The notes under the pieces are model-generated. The model was not told where the DNA came from and searched no databases. It saw only the letters and a program-made list of their open reading frames with translations. The translations under genes and the position numbers were made by a program. From SIAJ01 sp963773845 (GTDB lineage Bacteria > Planctomycetota > Planctomycetia > Gemmatales > Gemmataceae): a stretch of DNA of 64,000 nucleotides. Each line of letters begins with the position of its first letter. Within the stretch, counting starts at the first letter, position 1. Positions 46,401-55,074 of the stretch are shown piece by piece. Location of the stretch: NCBI GenBank assembly GCA_963773845.1, contig CAVZCU010000010.1, positions 62,001-126,000 of the forward strand, in the 5' to 3' direction.

Positions 46401-48048
46401 TCAAGGGGCCATCAATTCCACCGGCAGTTTGGGCACCCGGCGAATCGTGATGAACATTCCGCCCGGGCCGTCGTCTTGAACTGTACGCCATTCCGGCCAT
46501 GCACGCAGCCGATCCGCCAGTTTTTCATGCTTTGCCGGATCAATCGCGATGAGATTGACCTGATGCCGGGCGGTGATTTCCCACCACGACGATTCGCCAT
46601 CGAGCACCTTTTGGCATTCGGCCCAATGGTCCGGGTCGAGCGCTTCGGGCCGGTTGTAGAACATGACCGGCCGTTTGTTGTCGCCATCCACCACCCAGGC
46701 CAGGAAATCGCCCTGATCCTCGCCACACAAAATGGCGCCGCGATATTGGCCGTTTGGGTAGGTCAGTCGAATCTGCTCGCGAAGATCCGGAAGGGATTTG
46801 CCCGCGCTTTGCTCGTTGGCGGTAAGCTCCATCGCTAAACGAGCCGGTGTATCGCGCGATACGATCGACTCCAGCGAACGCGGCGAACCGGAGATGAACC
46901 ATCGCATAGCCGGAGTCGCAAGCATTGCCAATGCGCAGATGATGCCAATTGCCCATCGACCGCTGGCACTGGCGCCCGAAGCGCCGGCGAAGGCAACTGT
47001 GTCCTTCCCTAACGCTTCAGGCTCTACCGCTCCCCTTCGATTGCAGATAGCGGCAAGCCGCGGCATCAACACCCACGGGACGATCAACCACCAATAGTCC
47101 GCCCCACGTTGTTGAGCGAGTGGCCAGACTCCGAAGGTCACGATGACGATCAATGCCGACGGCGACAGCGCGCGTGGACCGACGAGTTGAACGATCAAGA
47201 TGGCCGCGATACTGCCGAAGTACATCCAGGGCATGCCCGCCGGCTTGCTGAAATCCGTCGGCTGCCAGCCGGGCAAGGTGCCGACACTTGGGTTCTTCGC
47301 CGCCGCGAACGCCTCGATGTAGATCCGCGGCCCGTCGGGATTCGCACAGGTTGCGGCGGCACACAATACGGTCACAATTGCCAGCCGTCCCACGTGCGGC
47401 CAGAATCTCAATCTTTCCGATGCTGGGATGGACTCCAAGTCTGGCCGCGCCTCGCGTGCTTTCCACCATTCGACCGCACGTCCGGCGAGGAGAACACCCA
47501 GCCACGCCAAGCCGATAACCACGGAGTCATGAGCGTTCGCCCAAATTGCAAACAGCGATGGAAGGGCAATGATCGGGATACCCCACGCAATGCGCGGCGA
47601 AGTCGTCATGGTCATCAGCACAACAAAGAACACCAGACCAACGTCGACCCCCGATTGTTTCGCGCCGTGAATCGCAGACGGTAGCACGGCGATCAGGACA
47701 CCCAGAGTCGCCAGCAAGCCGCAGCCACCGAGTCGCCGGAGAATGAGCCACAGAATCGCATATCGCGCCACCGCAAGCAACGCATGCCAGCCGGCGAGGG
47801 CCTCCGCCATTGCTTCAAGCGTGTGCGCAGGGCGACCGCCATTTGCCGATCGCTTCCAGAACGAGCCGGGAATCGCGAGCCCATCGACCCGCAGACGGCA
47901 GCGACTCGCTCTCAAATGGGCCGGCCCCGCGCGGCCCGCCCCAGGCGGTCGGTGACAGCGGCGAGAAGAACAGGAATTCGAAGAGGGCCACGAGAAGGAC
48001 CGCCGAGAGAACGGCAGTCCAGCGAAAACGGCCGGGCGATGGGGTCAT
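46401..48048 (-). pseudogene. Paralog of the preceding membrane protein with N-terminal damage
   Basis: The intact frame from 47915 gives 504 residues aligning with the neighbour from its second span onward, e.g. ILWLILRRLGGCGLLATLGV and QGDFLAWVVDGDNKRPVMFYN. A good N-terminus (TPSPGRFRWTAVLSAVLLVA, then FFSPLSPTAWGG) starts at ATG 48048 in another frame. Joining the two needs a frame change near 47840-47930. Even then about 25 residues of the first loop, including the conserved Asp segment, are missing. Either a real internal deletion has occurred or the assembly is wrong here. Without that loop, catalysis is improbable. Confidence 0.55.
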
Positions 48049-48160
48049 CGGAAAATCGACGTGTGCAAGGCGGGTCGAAAGGGAATCTTATGGATTGGTT
48101 AATCTCGGACATAGCGTTCGTCCTTTTCGGTAGCTGTCGAAACAATTCGGACAAGACGCT

Positions 48161-48511
48161 ATGTCCTCCACGATAATCGCTACACTTGCGATCGTACTAT
48201 TGTCGGCGAGTCCGCCTAACAGCTCATCGGCCCATGACCTGCCTATTGTCGTATTTCGCTTCCTTCCAGGATTAATCTCCCCTAATCGCGAGGCCCGCCA
48301 ACAAGATCATCGGCAAATCATGAAGATGCTTGAGGATCTCAAGTTTTCACGTCGCGAAGAGAGCAGTGGCAGTGGTATCGAAATGAGCTTGTCGAAGTCG
48401 GATCTTCCAAGGTGGAAAGCAGCAATCGACAAGATGATTCAAACCGGTGTTCTGCAATACTATCGTTGGGGAACGGACATGCGTGGCTACGGCTTGGTGC
48501 CCATCAAATAG
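48161..48511 (+). CDS. Small exported protein of unknown function
   Basis: 116 residues. Signal peptide (STIIATLAIVLLSASPPNSSSA), then a small alpha/beta domain with IMKMLEDLKFSRREESSGSG and KAAIDKMIQTGVLQYYRWG. No known family. Divergent from the damaged membrane protein gene and convergent with the ECF sigma gene. A GAGGGGCC...GGCCCCTC hairpin (48511-48532) starts at the last base of the stop codon. The export signal and the well-placed hairpin support it as a gene. Confidence 0.55.
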   Translation: MSSTIIATLAIVLLSASPPNSSSAHDLPIVVFRFLPGLISPNREARQQDHRQIMKMLEDLKFSRREESSGSGIEMSLSKSDLPRWKAAIDKMIQTGVLQYYRWGTDMRGYGLVPIK

Positions 48512-48532
48512 AGGGGCCCGGGCCGGCCCCTC
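48511..48532. terminator. Bidirectional hairpin between convergent genes
   Basis: GAGGGGCC (48511-48518) and GGCCCCTC (48525-48532), perfect 8-bp stem with a 6-base loop. No U-tract on either side. Confidence 0.6.
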
Positions 48533-48545
48533 CGCTACATCACTT

Positions 48546-49145
48546 CTATATGGCCGTCATCAACTCCGAGTCGTGGCTGCTCGATTCGTCGATCCTGAAA
48601 GAGCCTTCGGCCTCCAGGACCGCCTTCAGGCGCAGCCGGGCGACGTGCAGCCGGCGCTTGATGGTTCCGACCGGCGTTTCGAACTCGCGGCTCATCTGCT
48701 TCAGGCTTCGGCCGCGAATGTAGAACGCTTCCAGCGTCGCGCGGTCGAGGTCCTTCAACCGCTTCAGACCCGCATGCAGCTCGGCCTTGCGCTCGCTGCG
48801 CTCGATCTCCTCGACCGGGCCGCGAACCTTGCCCTCAACACTATCGAGGAACTCCGGCTCCGTGCCGAGGACCTTGCCGCGGCGGCTCAGGCGGTTGATG
48901 GCCATGCGCGCCGTGATGCGCCGCAACCAGCCGGCGAAGCAGCGCGGATCACGCAGCTGCGGCAGCTTGCGCATGCCATGGACGAAGACCTCCTGGGCCA
49001 GTTCCTGCGCTTCGAGCGGGTCGTGGACGCGCGTCAACGCCATGGCGTAGACGCTGCCCTGGAATCGGCGAACCAGTTCACCGTAGGCAACCCGGTCGCC
49101 TTCCTGCGCTCGCAAGACCAGTTCCGTAACTTCTTCCCAGCTCAT
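48546..49145 (-). CDS. ECF RNA polymerase sigma factor
   Basis: 199 residues. Region 2 has YGELVRRFQGSVYAMALTRV and AQELAQEVFVHGMRKLPQL, then FAGWLRRITARMAINRLSRR; region 4 has LDRATLEAFYIRGRSLKQMS with the helix-turn-helix TPVGTIKRRLHVARLRLK. It redirects RNA polymerase to stress promoters. ATG 49145 is preceded by CAGGAGCGCCGCC; the frame extends 22 codons further without similarity. There is no anti-sigma gene adjacent, so it may be controlled by a distant partner, phosphorylation, or its own transcription. Confidence 0.93.
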   Translation of the reverse strand: MSWEEVTELVLRAQEGDRVAYGELVRRFQGSVYAMALTRVHDPLEAQELAQEVFVHGMRKLPQLRDPRCFAGWLRRITARMAINRLSRRGKVLGTEPEFLDSVEGKVRGPVEEIERSERKAELHAGLKRLKDLDRATLEAFYIRGRSLKQMSREFETPVGTIKRRLHVARLRLKAVLEAEGSFRIDESSSHDSELMTAI

Positions 49146-49440
49146 GGCGGCGCTCCTGTCCCGATCCGGTCTCTCTTGGCATCGCCGGCACGGCGGGGCT
49201 GGTTCGACCACACCCCGGGATCAGCTCGGGGGGTGGGATCCGGCCACCGGTTAGCGGAATCACGCGCGAACGTTTACGTTTCGCGGCAATCCGCATGGCG
49301 GCGACTGACTAATTCACGTGGGAACTAGAGAGTTCCCTGGCTCGAAGCGTTAACGATGTCCTGACTTCACGTCCCCCGCGCGATTGCGGGGCTTTCTTCG
49401 CTACGATCACGAAAACGTGTGAGTAGGACCCGTTTTCGCC

Positions 49441-49878
49441 TCACTTTCCGTTGCTTGTAGTCCGGGCCAATCCAACTCTCGTGCGTTGACGGTCATCGCG
49501 GCGGTCGTGCGATGGGTAATCGTGACCGCTCGTTGTGTGATGCCGTTCGCCCCAGGTGGATAAGCCCCGGCCGGTCGCACTTCGTAGGCTGGCGGTTATG
49601 CCGAGCCTCGTAAGTGTGACCCACGCGCTTGACTGGTGCCAAGCGCGCAAACACAGGGAGTTGCCAGGGAGGCTCGCGGCGGATCGACCGATCCGTTTGG
49701 CTTTCGCCATCGGATACGGTTCAAAGCGCGCGAACCCGGGCGACATCGGTCGCCCATGTTGGGACAGGGTCGGGGGCATCGTTTGGCCCAGGACCCCGGC
49801 CACGGCGTCACAACCCTGCTTGGCGACGTTTGCCACGCAAAGGTTCTTGAGCACGAGGATGGAATTCTGAATGGCCAT
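49441..49878 (-). CDS. Small protein, possibly a decayed member of a planctomycete family
   Basis: 145 residues. ATG 49878 has an excellent ribosome site, CCGGAGG at 6 bases. The first 32 residues (IQNSILVLKNLCVANVAKQG then CDAVAGVLG) look like a genuine conserved N-terminus with an amphipathic helix. After that the sequence becomes irregular and Arg/Ser-rich; KAKRIGRSAASLPGNSLC may be a diverged copy of an expected helix. The C-terminal 60 residues look random. I suspect a truncated or drifting copy of a longer protein. No function can be given. Confidence 0.42.
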   Translation of the reverse strand: MAIQNSILVLKNLCVANVAKQGCDAVAGVLGQTMPPTLSQHGRPMSPGFARFEPYPMAKAKRIGRSAASLPGNSLCLRAWHQSSAWVTLTRLGITASLRSATGRGLSTWGERHHTTSGHDYPSHDRRDDRQRTRVGLARTTSNGK

Positions 49879-50454
49879 TGGATACCTCCGGCGATTGAAG
49901 AGAAACCTTGCGGCTTCTCAAGTGTCAGTGAACTACCACTTTAGAGCTTGCATTCTTCGACAGAAAACCAAGGTTAGGGGTTTAGTAGGGTTTGCTTTCG
50001 ACCACTGCGATTGAAAGCGAGCCCCTTACTATAACGCAATTCGGCCGAAAACGTGACGACTTTCGGTCGAAAAAATCTCCATCCCGGAAGTGAACTCCGG
50101 TCGGGCGTACCTCTCTGAGGCTGACAGTTGACCGGAGGTTCACCAGAATTCTGACATTTTTTCGCGCTGTTCGCGATGTCGGTTGCTCACCCATGATAGG
50201 ACGCGTAATGGCCGGCGTTTCTTCCGGGATTTTTTCGGAATTTGGCCATTTGTTGCGCGGTGGTGCCTGCGGCCCACGGCTCGAAGCCATCGCCGTGGGC
50301 TTTAGTCGAACGCCCTCCGGGCTAAGGGCACCGAGCACGTTTTGGGCGACGAGAATAAAGCCCGCGGCGATGGCTTCGAGCCGCGGGCCTTGTGACCAAC
50401 GCTTTTCCCACGCAACCGTTACACTCGTGCCCCCCAACTTCTCGGAGCGACAAT
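49879..50454. other. Intergenic region with a cruciform-forming repeat
   Basis: 576 bp between divergent genes. The first 390 bp show no gene. The rest is dominated by the nested palindrome at 50271-50389. The promoter of the STN-like gene must lie within or beside it. Confidence 0.6.
50271..50389. repeat. Nested inverted repeat (34-bp arms)
   Basis: Arms 50271-50304 and 50356-50389 pair with two mismatches. Each arm is itself palindromic: GCCCACGGC with GCCGTGGGC on the left and GCCCGCGGC with GCCGCGGGC on the right. The core TCGAAGCCATC is identical. The compensating changes (A/T on the left, G/C on the right) suggest each arm's own stem is maintained. Confidence 0.85.
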
Positions 50455-51363
50455 ATGCGCGTTGCTGCTTGCTTCATGTTCCTTGTGTTTGCCGTCCCTA
50501 TCGTCGCGGCGCCGGTGCCGAGCAAATCGAGTTCGCTCGACGACTCGTCCATGATCGCGGAGAAACTGCTCGAGCGAATCAGCGTCGTCGAGCAGCAAGA
50601 CAAGATTCCGTTTTCCGATGCGATCAAGTACCTGCAAGACCACACGGGGCTCACAATCCTTGTCGATACGAAGGCTCTGCGCGACAACCCACCCGCGCAA
50701 GCCGGCGGACTGCCGCAAACGTTGAACGACTCCATGATTTCAATTCCGGCAATGAAGAACGTCCGGGCCGAGACCGTGCTTCGCAAAGTTCTGGAACAGG
50801 TGGACCTGGACTATGTCATCATGCCGGACCACATCAGCCTGACGACGACGCTTATGAAGGATATAGTCACAGGCCAAGCCCGACGTCTGCCCGATCTCTA
50901 CCCGGCCATTGATGGGGAAATGACGGAAGTTGATCGGCTTAGCTTCGTGCGGACCACGCCTTACATGACGATCTCGTTCAAGGAAACGAGCGCAGCGGAC
51001 GCATTCAAGGAAATTGCGACTCGGGCCGGCCGAACCATAATCATCTCACAAGCAGCGGCTGACAAAGCCAAGAGCCCGATTAGCGCGAGCCTCGCGAACG
51101 TCGCCTTCGAAACCGCGGCGGCGAGCTTGGCCGAGGCGGCGGGCCTGCGCGCATTTCGCACCGGCAATGTCGTCGTGATCGTGACCCCGGAGCGTGCCAA
51201 GCAGGTCGAGGAGAAAAGCATGATCATCAGCCGGGGCGGAATTCTTCAAGGCGCCAGCGCCCTTCCGGTCGACACAACCGCCACGGAAACACGTGTCAAG
51301 GAGTTGGATGAGAAAGTGAAGAAGTTGACGGAGGAATTGGAAAAGTTGCGGAAGAAGAATTGA
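50455..51363 (+). CDS. Exported protein with STN/secretin-N-like domains
   Basis: 302 residues. ATG 50455 follows CGGAG; signal peptide RVAACFMFLVFAVPIVAA. Two short modules resemble the STN or secretin N-terminal fold: ISIPAMKNVRAETVLRKVLEQ (about 95-150) and ISFKETSAADAFKEIATRAG (about 178-255). These alpha-beta units occur in secretins and TonB receptors, where they bind partners in the periplasm. The final 30 residues are a coiled coil (VKELDEKVKKLTEELEKLRK). There is no secretin pore domain, so it may be an adaptor or regulator. Planctomycetes have many such stand-alone proteins. Confidence 0.75.
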   Translation: MRVAACFMFLVFAVPIVAAPVPSKSSSLDDSSMIAEKLLERISVVEQQDKIPFSDAIKYLQDHTGLTILVDTKALRDNPPAQAGGLPQTLNDSMISIPAMKNVRAETVLRKVLEQVDLDYVIMPDHISLTTTLMKDIVTGQARRLPDLYPAIDGEMTEVDRLSFVRTTPYMTISFKETSAADAFKEIATRAGRTIIISQAAADKAKSPISASLANVAFETAAASLAEAAGLRAFRTGNVVVIVTPERAKQVEEKSMIISRGGILQGASALPVDTTATETRVKELDEKVKKLTEELEKLRKKN

Positions 51364-51375
51364 CGTAATCAGATG

Positions 51376-51414
51376 TCGTTTAGCGTTCGACCCGTCGGGT
51401 CGAACGCTAAACGA
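51376..51414. repeat. 39-bp perfect palindrome, family B, copy 1
   Basis: TCGTTTAGCGTTCGACCCG, central T, then its exact reverse complement. An identical copy is at 52543-52581, and both are preceded by AATCAGAT. It sits between convergent genes here. Confidence 0.92.
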
Positions 51415-51427
51415 AGAACAATGAGCG

Positions 51428-51934
51428 CTATCGGCGCGCGGGCGCCCCGGACGCTTTGAACAACAGTCCGAGCCCGTTCACTTCCCGATCGGTCCCGCGA
51501 CCAACGATCCCGATTGCCGGCATCCCGTCGCCCATGATCCGCCTAGGCCGCTTATTGCCGTTCCAACCCCTGACGTCGGTCATTTTGAGAACCGCTAAAT
51601 CGCGCTCGGCGTCCGTGGCGACAATGTCGGCAGCGTAGGACCGCTCGGACTTGGTCCCGCTGTCGAAAACGACCTTGATTGCCGGCGGCTTCGCGGAATG
51701 GTCGCCCGCGAGTCGCTTCACGGCGACATGGTGGTTGGTTACGACCAGCACCGTACCGCCATCCGAATTGACGACGAACCCCGACCCAGACTTGCTCCAC
51801 TCCGGGGTCGCGACGTGGATATACACGGTGGCATGCTTGACGGCCCGAACGACCTCGGGAGTAATGGCGTCGTCGGCACGGGTGGGGCAGGCAATAGTAA
51901 GCAGGCCGATGGCCGAGAAGATGGAACGCCGCAT
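51428..51934 (-). CDS. Truncated trypsin-like serine protease domain
   Basis: 168 residues. A signal peptide (RRSIFSAIGLLTIACPTRA) is followed by GSGFVVNSDGGTVLVVTNHH, which includes the catalytic His, then DAERDLAVLKM with the catalytic Asp. The Ser segment (GNSGGP) is absent: after LKMTDVRGWN the chain gives only 45 unrelated residues ending SGAPARR. Full-length relatives have a further 100 or more residues. A protease without its Ser cannot cleave, so this is either a pseudogene or a binding-only remnant. It lies between two identical palindromes. Confidence 0.65.
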   Translation of the reverse strand: MRRSIFSAIGLLTIACPTRADDAITPEVVRAVKHATVYIHVATPEWSKSGSGFVVNSDGGTVLVVTNHHVAVKRLAGDHSAKPPAIKVVFDSGTKSERSYAADIVATDAERDLAVLKMTDVRGWNGNKRPRRIMGDGMPAIGIVGRGTDREVNGLGLLFKASGAPARR

Positions 51935-52059
51935 AGGGATTTACCCGGAAATTGCGACAAGGCGCGGAGCGCAACGGGCTCTGGATGGCGTTGATTATCC
52001 GCGCTGGCGTGCGGTTCGCAAGCGCTTTTTTGAAAGGGTTCGGTGGCGCTTTACATCGC

Positions 52060-52449
52060 TCAAGGGAAAGGCCCGCCCGTCCACATATAGGACTGCAAAT
52101 TGACAGCGAACAAGCCGATGAAATAGAGAGCGACCACGACGACAGCTAGCGCTTTCTGACTCGGCATCCGGACCAAGCTGAAAAGCGGCCCGCTAAGCCA
52201 TATGCCGGTCGCCAGTGCGGCTGCAAGTACGATGTATATCATACTTCCTGCTGAGTCCCACCACACGTCGCTTCGCCCTGGGGCGGCGATCATGTCCGCA
52301 ATTCGCCAGCCAGCCACAACGACCGCATATGGAAGAGCCACTCCGAGGACGGCCAACCACAGACTTGAAGTGCTGGGACGAAGGACTTCGTGCAAATTGC
52401 CGGCAGGTTGAAGCCGTTCTGGCGCAACGGTTGGACCTAGTGGCATCAT
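52060..52449 (-). CDS. Small membrane protein, unknown
   Basis: 129 residues with three hydrophobic spans: SLWLAVLGVALPYAVVVAGW (about 29-48), MIYIVLAAALATGIWLSG (about 69-87) and KALAVVVVALYFIGLFAVN (about 98-117). Two adjacent ATG codons (52449, 52446) could start it. No family recognised. The hydrophobic pattern and coding-like composition support it, but similarity is absent. Confidence 0.5.
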   Translation of the reverse strand: MMPLGPTVAPERLQPAGNLHEVLRPSTSSLWLAVLGVALPYAVVVAGWRIADMIAAPGRSDVWWDSAGSMIYIVLAAALATGIWLSGPLFSLVRMPSQKALAVVVVALYFIGLFAVNLQSYMWTGGPFP

Positions 52450-52542
52450 ATCGCGACTTTCGAGAGCAGCCTTTTTCCGCCGAACTCAGATTCTAGCGCA
52501 CAACCGCATTTTACCATTTGCGGCCTCGCATGGAATCAGATT

Positions 52543-52581
52543 TCGTTTAGCGTTCGACCCGTCGGGTCGAACGCTAAACGA
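52543..52581. repeat. 39-bp perfect palindrome, family B, copy 2
   Basis: Identical to the copy at 51376. Here it lies between two minus-strand genes, 13 bp after the stop of the CehA/McbA-type gene, where its RNA hairpin could serve as terminator. Confidence 0.92.
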
Positions 52582-52593
52582 AGGATTAAGAAC

Positions 52594-54955
52594 TCAACGC
52601 CCGGCCTCGCTTTCGTCGGCAATCTTCTTGTAAATCTCGATCGCCTGATCGAACGTCTTTTTCGCTTCGGCGCACTCGTCCTTGATGATGTTATTTTCGC
52701 GCACGTGCCAGAGTTGCTTGATGACGCCGATGCACCAAAGGGCGCTTTTGCGCGATGCTCGGATCGGCTTGCCTTGGACGATCACGGTCACCGGGTTCGT
52801 GTGCATGGTCGGGTTCTGGCGGATCGCGATCCAACTGCTCTTGGCGAGCGGGACGGAGAATTCGATATCGTGCGGCTTCTGGTCGGCGGGGACGTCTTTC
52901 GCCGCGACCACATCGCCATTCACGATCAATTCGACTTTTCGAGTGGCGCCCACCGGCTGGCTGCCGCCCACCGATGTGCCTAACGGCAGTTCGCCCGAGA
53001 AGGCGACCTTGGCTTTGATTGTCACGGGACCGGGTTGATCGAGTTTCACTTCGCCGCCGGCCGGCTGATCGTTCACGGTGAACTGCAACGCATGGCTGTA
53101 GCCGTCGCTGACGTAGGATTGCCCCTTGGCAAGCCCCTCGCACCACTTCGCGTAGTCGACTTTGTCGATTTTCCCCAGCTGCACATACACCCGGCCCTGG
53201 CCGACGCGGCTGCCGGAGATGCACGGGAAATCCGTCTCGCCGCTCGCCTTGAGCGGGAACCCGCAATTCATGATGTGGTACCAGCAGTTCCATTCCGGCA
53301 CGCGCAGTGTCCATCGCGCTGATGAAATCACAAACTTTCATCGCCGACGAGACACAGATTTCCTGAGCGCCAATGCCGTTCATGGCAGGGATCGCCAGGT
53401 TCGGCAGCTTGTTCTTGACGCGATTGATCGAGGCGGCAATTTCCATCTCGCTGAGCTTGCCATCGCTATTGCTGTCGATTTGCTCGAACGATTCCGGCAA
53501 CACTCCCTTGGCGGCTTCGTCCGCGCTGACCGCCCCATCGTTATTTGTGTCAAGAGCGGCAATCAGCCCGCTGGCAGCGATGTTCCGATCTTGGGGACGG
53601 TCCAATGTCAAGCCGTTCGCCGAGTGCGCGTAGCCGGTGAACCCGCCCTGGAGTTTGGTCCAACGCATGACGGGGGTGGTCCAGGTCGGCCAGCCCTTGG
53701 TCTTGGTTCCTTCCGAACCGGGATAGGTCTCGTCGCGCAAGTTGAGCAAGCAGACGTGACCCAGAGCCTGCGAGCCGAAGCCGCTCACTTCGATATCGTA
53801 CTTGAGCAACGTGAACGGCTCGCTCAACTTGTTCGGAGCCGGCTCGAAGAAGGTGCGCTGAAATTCGAAGCACGGTCCCCACGTCAGACAGCAGCCGACG
53901 TTGAGCCCTTCGCCTTTGACATGCACAAACATGTCGTGCGGGAAAACCCCCTCGGTCGGGCTGGTGTAGTGAGCGCAGCCGGCGGCGTGGATGTGATGGT
54001 CGCCGCTGTACCAGCCGAACTGGGCCGGATCAACCCAACGCTCCAGCACCACATCGAACTTGGCTTTCGCATCCTCGACCTTGAGTTTCTGCGATTTCAA
54101 CTGATACTCGGGACCACGACCATAGGTAACGATGAATTCACCCGGCGGCAGCAGCACCGTGCCGCCATCCTCGCGATAAACCTGGTTCTGGAAGAAGAAA
54201 TCGGGCGCCAGCCGCTTGGCGCGCGGTGGATAGACGTGACCGGCGGCATCGGTGAACGTAAACCGCCCGACGGTGGGCTTGCCGTTTTCGTCTTTCACGC
54301 CAATCTTCACCGCGATGGCAGGCTTGATTTCGAAGAGCACCGGCGCCTCGCCGCGGAAGCCGAGATCCTGGGTGCCCTGGCCGACGTCGAAACCAATGGT
54401 CGCTTCGCGTTTGCCGGCCTCGCTCGAATAGATCAGCAAAATTGCATATTCCACCTTGAGTCCGCTGAGCGATTTCGTTAATGGCGGCGCGGTGAACATT
54501 TCCAGTTCGAGAAAGCGGCCGCTGAAGTCTTTCTTGACATCGCGTTGACTCTGGACCGGCCCGGCTTGCGGGCTCGATGCGCGAAGCGGTTTTTTTACCG
54601 TGCTGTCATTGACGACCTTGATGATCGCCGGCGTCCAGCCCGATTGCTGGGCCACGGCCGCCGCGGGGCCGCGAGCAACTTTGACGCGCGATTCCGGATT
54701 GAGCGTGACTTGAAGCAGAGCCTGGGGATCGAGGATTTCTTGAATCTTCTTGGCATCGCGGGCTTCGATCGCGGCATTCAGGTCCTTGCGAACATTTGCC
54801 GGCATCGACTTGCCGAGAAAATCGAGTGCCTTGGCGATACGGTCGGCGTTCTGGCCGAGCGGCTGGCCCTCGACGCCAGAGACTTCGGCCAGGGGATCCG
54901 CGAGTGCAGGCAAAGTCATTGCGACGGTTGCAAGAATGCAGAGAGTCAATCGCAT
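52594..54955 (-). CDS. CehA/McbA-type metallohydrolase with EF-hands, one frame break
   Basis: About 787 residues. Signal peptide RLTLCILATVAMTLPALA. The central PHP-like hydrolase has WYSGDHHIHAAGC (metal His-x-His) and VGCCLTWGPCFEFQ. Then two EF-hand calcium loops, DTNNDGAVSADE and DSNSDGKLSEME, and after the break PEWNCWYHIMNCGFPLKASG with TDFPCISG, the conserved end of the hydrolase. The C-terminal part has VNDQPAGGEVKLDQPGPV and a helical tail. The frame breaks near 53300. Homologues hydrolyse carbaryl esters or act on peptides, but substrates in planctomycetes are unknown. EF-hands inserted inside the catalytic domain suggest calcium control. Confidence 0.82.
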
Positions 54956-55074
54956 GGGGTTCCTCCGCGATGAAAGGCAGCGAGTAATTCGGAACGCACG
55001 TTCATTCTGTTCTATGCGTGAGAAGTTTCTGTGGTTTCTCGTGGCGACGCTCCGCGGATCAAGCGTGATCGACG

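Noticed and set aside
53162..54481. 439-codon plus-strand frame
   Set aside because: Antisense to the CehA/McbA-type gene, which has recognised motifs.
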